Shown here: one piece after another, positions 57,410 through 64,000 of the stretch | Numbering within the stretch: position 1 is the first letter of the stretch | How the letters are laid out: the number at the start of each line of letters is the position of its first letter | NCBI GenBank assembly: GCA_001873065.1 | Contig: MNYM01000017.1 | Span: forward strand, 1 to 64,000 | DNA from: Flavobacteriaceae bacterium CG2_30_31_66 | Lineage (GTDB): Bacteria > Bacteroidota > Bacteroidia > Flavobacteriales > Flavobacteriaceae | DNA: 64,000 nucleotides | Direction: 5' to 3' | The notes under the pieces: generated by a model | What the model was told of the DNA's origin: nothing | Seen by the model: only the letters and a program-made list of their open reading frames with translations | Database searches by the model: none | Translations under genes and position numbers: made by a program

Positions 57410-58435
57410 CTATAAGTCAATAATTTCAAAATACTTTTTTCTTATTTCAGACTTTGAAAACTTTGCCAACATATGGGTATAACCTATATTCTTAAATTGA
57501 TCAATCTTAGATGGATTGTCAAGTAGCTCTTCAAGAAAACGGATACTATCTTCTGGACTTTCTGCAATATAACCAGACTCCCCATGTATGATTACATCCT
57601 TAGCTCCCAATGCAAATTTTGTGGTTACAACAGCTAAACCTGCTGCTGCTGCCTCTCCTATTACTTGAGGATACGAATCAATGCGAGTAGGTAAAATTAA
57701 AATATCATTTTGCTCAAATATCTCCCAATGTTCTGGAGTTCCATATCGTATATTGTTTAATATTTGAACTCCATCAATACTTATATTGGTATTCGTTGTT
57801 AATATTGTTAATTTACATTTTGTCTTCAAATTAGATTCCCATGAAGATTGAATAATATCCCCTCCTTTTCTCAACCAGTCTCCACCAATAAAAAGTACTC
57901 GTGGCAATTTTGGAGTTACCCTAGGAATCATACTTAATTTTTCTAATAAAAAGGGGGCAGGAAGTCTGTAAAGTTGTGTGGGTGGTATTTTATAAAAAGT
58001 AATCATATTTTCCATAACAGCTTCAGTCCAACAAGCAATTTTAGGGCAATGCTCAAGAATCTTTTTATGAATTGGAAACATAATGCCTTTTTTTCTTTCC
58101 TTACCAAGAACAGAGGGATAAAGCTCTCTAGTCCAATCTACAATAATTAAAACATTATCCGATTTCCAGGCCCCAAAAGAAAATAAGGCAGGACTTATAC
58201 CATGAAAAATTACTTTTCCTCCTTTTTTAGAAACCGCTCTCACTTCTTTTCTCAGTTTAAACATTGACTTTAACCTGTACAAAATACTTTTATTTAAGCT
58301 GTTTTTTTTACCCACGTGTTCGGGTGCAAATCGAAAAAAATCAATATTATCAGAAAACAACTCAACCAAATTTGATTCATATGTTGTGTTTCCTAAGTCA
58401 ACTGGAAAAGTAATAAATAGTGGTCTTGTACTCAT
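57410..58435 (-). CDS. Family 4 glycosyltransferase
   Basis: A 341-residue retaining GT-B transferase. The C-terminal half has RVLFIGGDWLRKGG, ILILPTRIDSYPQVIGEAAAAGLAVVTT with the E-x7-E region of GT4, and SGYIAESPEDSI. N-terminal half is diverged. The gap of 54 bases to the next gene is A/T-rich without a terminator. Confidence 0.88.
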   Translation of the reverse strand: MSTRPLFITFPVDLGNTTYESNLVELFSDNIDFFRFAPEHVGKKNSLNKSILYRLKSMFKLRKEVRAVSKKGGKVIFHGISPALFSFGAWKSDNVLIIVDWTRELYPSVLGKERKKGIMFPIHKKILEHCPKIACWTEAVMENMITFYKIPPTQLYRLPAPFLLEKLSMIPRVTPKLPRVLFIGGDWLRKGGDIIQSSWESNLKTKCKLTILTTNTNISIDGVQILNNIRYGTPEHWEIFEQNDILILPTRIDSYPQVIGEAAAAGLAVVTTKFALGAKDVIIHGESGYIAESPEDSIRFLEELLDNPSKIDQFKNIGYTHMLAKFSKSEIRKKYFEIIDL

Positions 58436-58543
58436 AATTAGTGTAGTTTAATTATTATAATTTTTAAATATATCATGTTGTTTTTAAAATTATTTTTTCT
58501 CAACATAATAATGGTTTTGACATATTTAAGGTTTTCATAGTGA

Positions 58544-59830
58544 TTAAATAGATCGATTATTATTTTGAGTTAGTTTCGATAATTTTTTAAACTTTTCCGA
58601 AAAAATACCACGAACCCATAATTTAAATTCAAAATTTGTCATATTCCTAAATTCAATTGAAAAACACATGCTAATTAACATCCAAAGGATGATATTAGAC
58701 ATATCAAAACGGCTAAAATCTTCTACCCAAGCATACAGCCATCTAAAGGCAACAAACAAACCAATAATTTTTATAAAAATATTATTTGATTTATGAATAG
58801 CGAGGTAAGATGCCCTAAAAAAAATAAAAAAGTACAATACAACACCTACCACACCAGTCCAAGTAAACACATTTAAAATGGACACTTCATTCCCGAATCG
58901 CTCACTTTTTCCAGTATTTAATTCTACCGCCAAAAACTCACCAAAAGCCAATGAATCATTGCCTCTAGCTGGGGTTCTGCCCAACAATATGTAATCATTT
59001 TTTACCGCAGACGTTAAAACTTCAATATATAAACCTGTTCTTGTATCTACTGTCAAGGATTCTTCACTAATTTTACCATCTACTTCTACTTTTGCTTTAT
59101 AATCTCCTTCAATATACTCCGACATTTTAAAAACATTAAATATACCCAAAATTCCCAAAGTAAAAAGAACTATCGGAGCCAATAAAAAAACTAATCTTAA
59201 TATAGTAAAGACTTTTTTGCTAAAAAAAAATCGAAAATAATATATCAAACTCCCCATAAATAATGCCACAGAAAACTTTATGACATTACTACGGGCTGTT
59301 TGCGCCATTACAATGACAAAAAGTGTTAAAAAAACAACTATGATCTTCCATTTTTTTGTAAGCAGCGGAAATACTAGTAATAAGAGTAAGATGGGTGCTA
59401 AATAATGCCCATAGGCATCACCTGTAGTGAACAAAATAGAAATAAAAAACAGCGGTAATATGAATTTAAACCACTTATTTAATAAAAATTGATTTAGTAT
59501 TGGATTTTCAAAAACAAAAACCACCAAACCTAGTAATAACACAAATGAGGTAGTCACTAAATTTTTCCATTCCCAATAATTTTCCGCAACAAAACAACCA
59601 CGTACAATACAAATGAACATCCAAAATAAAAATAAGATTATGGGGAAATTATTTTTTTTATTTAGTGGATTGTAAAAGTTTTTTTTTGTAACCAAAACGG
59701 TAATAAAAAACAAAATCTGAACCGCCCACCAAAAAAAAGTATTTCCTATGGGCAGAGATGTCCAATTATTAACTGATAGGATAGTTATAAGAACAAAAAA
59801 TAAAAAATAAATGTCTTTGATTTTTATCAT
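58544..59830 (-). CDS. O-antigen polymerase/ligase-like membrane protein (Wzy candidate)
   Basis: A 428-residue protein with ten or more hydrophobic helices and a large extracytoplasmic loop (about 240-310, DTRTGLYIEV...LLGRTPARGNDSLAFG) between late helices, the usual topology of Wzy polymerases and WaaL-type ligases. These families are poorly conserved in sequence, so polymerase is assigned by topology and position in a Wzc/Wza-type locus. Confidence 0.75.
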   Translation of the reverse strand: MIKIKDIYFLFFVLITILSVNNWTSLPIGNTFFWWAVQILFFITVLVTKKNFYNPLNKKNNFPIILFLFWMFICIVRGCFVAENYWEWKNLVTTSFVLLLGLVVFVFENPILNQFLLNKWFKFILPLFFISILFTTGDAYGHYLAPILLLLLVFPLLTKKWKIIVVFLTLFVIVMAQTARSNVIKFSVALFMGSLIYYFRFFFSKKVFTILRLVFLLAPIVLFTLGILGIFNVFKMSEYIEGDYKAKVEVDGKISEESLTVDTRTGLYIEVLTSAVKNDYILLGRTPARGNDSLAFGEFLAVELNTGKSERFGNEVSILNVFTWTGVVGVVLYFFIFFRASYLAIHKSNNIFIKIIGLFVAFRWLYAWVEDFSRFDMSNIILWMLISMCFSIEFRNMTNFEFKLWVRGIFSEKFKKLSKLTQNNNRSI

Positions 59831-59831
59831 A

Positions 59832-60938
59832 CTAATGGTACAAATTAAAAATATTTAAAGCATTCTTTTTCATATTGTATAAATTAGCGACATTCAACAA
59901 AGCACTTTGAGTAATAGCCTGTATTTTTTTTGTATCACCATGTAAATCTATCACTTCTTGAGCTAGAATAGTAAAATCTTCTTCAATTAAAATAGCTGTT
60001 TTTGCATCTTTATTGAAATCACGCAAACCAGGAACATCATATAATATACAAGGTATTCCAGTTGCCATAGTTTCTATTGTAGTTATAGGTATTCCCTCGA
60101 ATTTACTTGGCATGAGATAAATATCAGCAGCAATTAAATACGTTCTAACATTGGTAACATTTCCACAAAATAATATGTGTTCAGATACCCCTAATTCTTG
60201 TGCCAATTTCATCTCAGCATTTTCAGAAATCCCTTTTCCCAGATGCAAGTATAAAGCGTTAGGATGTTTTTTGAGGATGATTGGTAGCGCCTTAATAATA
60301 TCTGAATGTCTTTTTACAGGGCTACAGCCTCCTACAGAAATAAGCACAAATGCTTCTTCATCAATATCTAATTCAATCCTGGTTGCTAATTTTTCGCCTA
60401 CTGATGATGGATAATAACGATGATCTCCATACCAATTATAAATTTTATTAGTTTTATTAAAATAATATTTTAACTCGTTTTCGAAAACAGAATCACTGAT
60501 GGTATGAAAGGAACATTTAAAAATATTCTTTGCAGACCATCTCAATAAATAATGGTAAGGGTACGTTATTTTCCTTGATTTAAAAACATTATGAAATGTA
60601 TACACAGATTTTACATTGGCTAACCAAGCACAAAATGCAAAACCCCAACGTGCAGCAGAGCTATGAATATGAACAACATCATAAGCGTTTTCTTTTAGGT
60701 ATTTTGTAATATTTTTGTAATAAACGATACGCTTAAAATAATTTCTAATAGCTGGCATAGGTTTATGTATTACTGTATAACCAGCATTTTCAAAATAAGT
60801 TGAATATTCTCCAATGTTCGTTCCAGTTGCCATGGCTGTTAATTCACAACCCTTTTCTTGAAATATGCTAGCTGCATCAACATACATGATCTCTGCACCT
60901 GAAAATTTTAATTCATTAAAAATATGCAATACTCTCAT
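59832..60938 (-). CDS. Family 4 glycosyltransferase
   Basis: A 368-residue GT4: VLHIFNELKFSGAEIMYVDAA at the N-terminus, then VLISVGGCSPVKRHSDIIKALPIIL, LFCGNVTNVRTYLIAADIYLMPSKFEGIPITTIEAMA-type ending (here IETMATGIPCILYDVPG). The full E-x7-E region is present. Start overlaps the acyltransferase stop as ATGA. Confidence 0.93.
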   Translation of the reverse strand: MRVLHIFNELKFSGAEIMYVDAASIFQEKGCELTAMATGTNIGEYSTYFENAGYTVIHKPMPAIRNYFKRIVYYKNITKYLKENAYDVVHIHSSAARWGFAFCAWLANVKSVYTFHNVFKSRKITYPYHYLLRWSAKNIFKCSFHTISDSVFENELKYYFNKTNKIYNWYGDHRYYPSSVGEKLATRIELDIDEEAFVLISVGGCSPVKRHSDIIKALPIILKKHPNALYLHLGKGISENAEMKLAQELGVSEHILFCGNVTNVRTYLIAADIYLMPSKFEGIPITTIETMATGIPCILYDVPGLRDFNKDAKTAILIEEDFTILAQEVIDLHGDTKKIQAITQSALLNVANLYNMKKNALNIFNLYH

Positions 60939-61636
60939 AATATATCTTTATAGTCTAGTTTCCAATGTATATTTTCTTTAACTTTCTTTGCAGGACTTCC
61001 TACATTAATAGAATTTGCATCTATATCCTTGGTAACCATACTTCCCATTCCAATCACACTGCTTGCTCCAATAGTTACTCCTTTTAAAATGATAACCCTA
61101 CTACCAACCCAAACGCTGTCATTAATAACAATTGGTTTTTCGTGGTTAATCATTACATCATCTTCATTAAAAATAGAATGCGTATCACTTGCCCAAATTT
61201 CAATATGATCGGAAAACAAACAGTTTTCACCAATAGTAATACTATTGTCAATTCCTACATTTACAATCCGTGCACCACCAAAAGTGGTATTTTCTCCAAT
61301 TTCAATAATACAATTATTACCTCTTATAATAATAATTACCTCTCTTATTTTGGTGTTATTAGCTATAATTAACCTATTATTTGATCCTGTAATGCTAACT
61401 TTACTATTAGAAATTAATGACCCGTTAATATCAATTTCATTTTTTTCTCCTTTAATTTTAAATACACTTTTCTCTACAACTGAAGAGTTGATTTTGATTT
61501 TATTTTGATTTCTGAGCGTTTCAGATATTTTCACAAAAATAAATCGAGACTTTTCTTTAAATAAAGTATTTCCTAAAAATATTTTAAGATAAGCAGCATT
61601 AATCCAATTCAGTATAAGAAAAATAATGTTTTTCAT
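60935..61636 (-). CDS. Left-handed beta-helix acyltransferase
   Basis: A 233-residue hexapeptide-repeat transferase with an N-terminal hydrophobic segment, many short repeats (IDINGSLISNSKVSITGSNN, IEIGENTTFGGARIVNVGIDN), SDTHSIFNEDD and the ending IGMGSMVTKDIDANSINVGSPAKKVK. The catalytic His (SDTHS) is as in galactoside-type acetyltransferases. The N-terminal half resembles pentapeptide-like repeats without a clear active site. Confidence 0.85.
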   Translation of the reverse strand: MKNIIFLILNWINAAYLKIFLGNTLFKEKSRFIFVKISETLRNQNKIKINSSVVEKSVFKIKGEKNEIDINGSLISNSKVSITGSNNRLIIANNTKIREVIIIIRGNNCIIEIGENTTFGGARIVNVGIDNSITIGENCLFSDHIEIWASDTHSIFNEDDVMINHEKPIVINDSVWVGSRVIILKGVTIGASSVIGMGSMVTKDIDANSINVGSPAKKVKENIHWKLDYKDIL

Positions 61637-61651
61637 TTTTACTTAGTAAGG

Positions 61652-62638
61652 TTACCAATAACAAGCTCCTTCAACTTGCTCTGCATTTTTAGGTTTTAAC
61701 TGATCGTTTGGTCTCACCCAATATTCATTGATTAGATTAGTGTAACTACCATAGGGTATACCCCATTCTTTTACCCCATAGTTGGGGTCTTCCCAACGTT
61801 TGCCCTTTATACCAAACAACAATTGCAAGGCACCCCCCAAATGTACTGCTTTTTTCCCACTACGTTTTACGTGAGCTGCCAAAGGAAATCCATAAGCACC
61901 AGCACCTATTAAACAAACATCGTAATCACTGACATCAATCTTGTTTTTCATAAAATCCAACGCCTCAAACCAATCATTAAAACGAGTATCTCCCTCGCCC
62001 AAGCTTTGAACGGCTTGTATTACCTGTAATGATTGGAACTTTGGCAATACATCTTGATTTTTAAACAATAGTTTTCTGTGCATATATTGACGTACAATAG
62101 TCTCTGCAAAAGGATGTACAACTAATACTTTTTTGCCTTCCAATGCCTTTGTCCAAGGTGTTTGCGACCAAAATGGCTCCAGCAACTGAAAGTGCACTTT
62201 TGAAGCGTTTAAATAGGACTCAAATTGCTTTTCTAGGGTTAACCAAGAGCCTAAAATATCTGCTTGAGGTATTTCTTGCAACATTAATTCACAAAATTGT
62301 TCTATTTTATCTTTGGTTGGCGGAAAAAAACCAGAATACGTTTGCATTTGCTTAAGTATGGCTGGCTCCCACCATAATGGAGGTGTTTTCCCTTGTATAA
62401 ACTTTAGATAATTGTTATTTTTGTTTAAAACTCCGAGATAATTGTACATACACGTCAATTCCGTACTACCAAAACGAGTAATCATACAAGGCTCATCTTT
62501 TAGTAGCAAGTTGTATAGTAATTGGCCTGCAACATCGGGATTTTTCTCAGAATCTGTTGCCTTAAAATCTACACCACCCAATAGAGAGCTGTATATTTTT
62601 CGGCTTGCTTTTAATACAAATATGGTATATTTATGCAT
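61652..62638 (-). CDS. GT-D-like glycosyltransferase-family protein (copy 2)
   Basis: A 328-residue paralogue of the 54702-55616 product. Shared blocks include CMITRFGSTEL, ILGSWLTLE, KALEGKKVLVVHPFAETI, FNDWFEALDFM and LIGAGAYGFPLAAHVKRSGKKAVHLGGALQLLFGIKGKRW. It has a 24-residue longer middle and C-terminus (NYGVKEWGIPYGS). Two copies in one locus suggest two related sugar-transfer steps. No characterised homologue that I can name. Confidence 0.55.
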   Translation of the reverse strand: MHKYTIFVLKASRKIYSSLLGGVDFKATDSEKNPDVAGQLLYNLLLKDEPCMITRFGSTELTCMYNYLGVLNKNNNYLKFIQGKTPPLWWEPAILKQMQTYSGFFPPTKDKIEQFCELMLQEIPQADILGSWLTLEKQFESYLNASKVHFQLLEPFWSQTPWTKALEGKKVLVVHPFAETIVRQYMHRKLLFKNQDVLPKFQSLQVIQAVQSLGEGDTRFNDWFEALDFMKNKIDVSDYDVCLIGAGAYGFPLAAHVKRSGKKAVHLGGALQLLFGIKGKRWEDPNYGVKEWGIPYGSYTNLINEYWVRPNDQLKPKNAEQVEGACYW

Positions 62639-62642
62639 AATA

Positions 62643-63629
62643 TCATGTTTTATAAGTTAATAGCATCCCTTCATTATTGACTTGTATCCAATCATTAGTA
62701 CTTGGATAACCGTGCCAAAAATTAGTTGGAACAATCTTTAATCCTTTGTTTAATAAAGCAGGCTTATAAGAAAATGAACTTTTACTCGTTATCAACACAT
62801 CCGCATAAACCATATGTAAAAAAGAATCTATTGCTCCCATATCTAGACAATAGATTAAATTAGAAAATTGTTCAAATTCAATAAAATCTTCTTTTTTACC
62901 TTGAGAAAATAAATAAATACAAATTTTTTTATCTGTATTAATAAAATCTAGTGTGTTTTGTAAGGTATTTAAAAAATATTCATTATTCATCCAACGCATA
63001 GTATGATTATCAATTTTATTTTGACCTGCAACAATGTCTCCTCGTCTTACATGAATGGCAATATTATAGGCATTCAAATCGAATAATAGCTTATCTTCTT
63101 TTCTTGAAGGAGAATTATAAAACTTTTGTTGTATTTCTTTGATTACGCCAAATTGGTCTCTATAAAATTGATCTTGTTCACAAACAAAAACTACTTTTTT
63201 GCCTTTGTAAGAATTTATGATTTTTTGAATCAAACTCAACTCTTTAAGATTATTTTCATCAAATAGTGGTAATTTAACTTTTTTATATCCTTTTTTATTT
63301 ATTAGTTTTTGCAACATTATTTCATCTTCACCGAAACCTAAAAATACTTCCCATTGAGTTGAAGAAAATGGGCTATGAGCAAATGCGACTCCGAACTGCT
63401 TTGCAAACCAATATCCTGAAATCCAGTTTGCCATTTGATGTCCAATACCTGCTCCTGAATTAGGCATTGCTGTAAAATACGATAAACTTGACGTTAATTC
63501 CTTACTTTTAGTAAATAAATAATGCCAATACGATTTGTAGATAAAAGCAAACAATTTTTTTCCAAAAGTAAATTTCACCAATTTACTCCATAATTTATTT
63601 TTTATTTTCTTTAAAGTAATTTTTTTCAT
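62643..63629 (-). CDS. Fucosyltransferase-like protein (GT11/GT-B)
   Basis: A 328-residue protein with GAGIGHQMANWISGYWFAK, the HVRRGD motif (193-198) of alpha-1,2/alpha-1,6 fucosyltransferases, and DVLITSKSSFSYKPALLNKG. This is the pattern of GT11-type enzymes using GDP-fucose, though the sequence between motifs is diverged and the donor could differ. Lies four bases before the second GT-D-like gene. Confidence 0.72.
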   Translation of the reverse strand: MKKITLKKIKNKLWSKLVKFTFGKKLFAFIYKSYWHYLFTKSKELTSSLSYFTAMPNSGAGIGHQMANWISGYWFAKQFGVAFAHSPFSSTQWEVFLGFGEDEIMLQKLINKKGYKKVKLPLFDENNLKELSLIQKIINSYKGKKVVFVCEQDQFYRDQFGVIKEIQQKFYNSPSRKEDKLLFDLNAYNIAIHVRRGDIVAGQNKIDNHTMRWMNNEYFLNTLQNTLDFINTDKKICIYLFSQGKKEDFIEFEQFSNLIYCLDMGAIDSFLHMVYADVLITSKSSFSYKPALLNKGLKIVPTNFWHGYPSTNDWIQVNNEGMLLTYKT

Positions 63630-63660
63630 TATGTTTTTTTAAACCAATAGCACTCTGCGT

Positions 63661-64000
63661 TTATTTTAGTTTTCTGGCAGGAATGCCGCCTACTATGCTA
63701 TTAGATTCTATGTCTTTTACTACTACCGCATTTGGCGCAATGTAAACATTATCACCAATAGTAACCCCCCCTAAAATTTTAACTCCTAAACCAATAAAAC
63801 AATGATCACCAATTGTCGGGTATTCATTTTTACCTTTACCTCCAATAGTGACTCCTGGATAAATTGTACAGTTTTTACCAATGGAAGCTCCAGGATTTAT
63901 AATTATCGTGCCATATGCATATATTTTAACTCCCGGTCCCAGAACGTTCTCAAAGAATTGAAAACCCAATTTCCAAGATAATTTACGCATTCTATAGTGA
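63661..64000 (-). CDS. Serine-acetyltransferase-like acyltransferase (start outside window)
   Basis: The frame is open at the right edge: an ATG at 63990 exists, but the reading continues upstream (HYR before MRKLSWKLGF), and family members have more residues in front, so the start probably lies outside. Visible: GVKIYAYGTIIINPGASIGKNC, GVTIGGKGKNEYPTIGDHCFIGLGVKILGGVTIG and a final SIVGGIPARKLK, matching CysE/WcaB-like left-handed beta-helix enzymes. In this setting it likely acetylates a polysaccharide sugar rather than serine. Confidence 0.8.
   Translation of the reverse strand, partial: HYRMRKLSWKLGFQFFENVLGPGVKIYAYGTIIINPGASIGKNCTIYPGVTIGGKGKNEYPTIGDHCFIGLGVKILGGVTIGDNVYIAPNAVVVKDIESNSIVGGIPARKLK

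Noticed and set aside
63661..63990. A complete 109-residue acetyltransferase starting at 63990
   Set aside because: The frame stays open to the edge and family members are longer at the N-terminus, so I treat it as truncated.

Overview
The window looks like a chromosomal segment of a member of the Flavobacteriaceae (Bacteroidota), probably close to Flavobacterium. The DNA is AT-rich. Several start regions carry the Bacteroidota promoter pattern TTTG-N19-TAnnTTTG, and ribosome binding sites are weak. The gene families also fit: SusC/Oar-type TonB-dependent receptor, GDCCVxC protein, two Wzc kinases with C-terminal GY runs, Bbp2-like porin. The genus assignment is inference.

Left part (1-9.4 kb): a truncated ArsR-type metalloregulator runs into a MerTP-like mercury transporter with a fused HMA domain, a GDCCVxC protein and a peroxiredoxin-like lipoprotein. 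On the opposite strand lies a four-gene set: DUF2064/TIGR04282 transferase, TonB-dependent receptor, aminoglycoside/methylthioribose-kinase-like phosphotransferase and exported nucleoside hydrolase. I infer uptake or processing of a modified nucleoside, possibly arsenosugar-related. OsmC, thioredoxin and an outer-membrane barrel protein follow.

Nitrogen and housekeeping part (9.6-31.8 kb): gltD and gltB, two ammonium transporters around a PII gene and a porin form a nitrogen assimilation block read leftwards. Then come an acyl-CoA dehydrogenase, anmK, a Glu/Leu/Phe/Val dehydrogenase with nhaD, an ExbB-ExbD-TonB operon, folC, tRNA-Val and a class A penicillin-binding protein. TonB-ExbBD would energise receptors such as the one at 3.9-6.9 kb.

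Surface polysaccharide part (31.9 kb to the end): a nucleotide-sugar dehydrogenase and a WbpB/WlbA-like oxidoreductase point to UDP-GlcNAc-derived uronic acid chemistry. Two Wzc-type tyrosine kinases, one Wza-type exporter, an initiating phosphoglycosyltransferase, an MBOAT/SGNH acyl-transfer pair, and a 13-gene leftward glycan cluster follow. That cluster holds glycosyltransferases, hexapeptide acyltransferases, a Wzy-like polymerase, a fucosyltransferase-like protein, two GT-D-like paralogues and an alpha/beta hydrolase. No Wzx flippase is visible in the window.

From 33 to 48 kb the intergenic spaces are unusually long and filled with repeats: telomere-like GGGTTTA heptads, (AACAGA)n-like tracts, REP-like inverted elements, a 178-bp tandem repeat, and ~220-bp direct repeats on both sides of an AAA/DUF4143 ATPase gene. 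A small GIY-YIG nuclease gene sits between two arrays of the REP-like element. This repeat landscape is the most unusual feature of the window.
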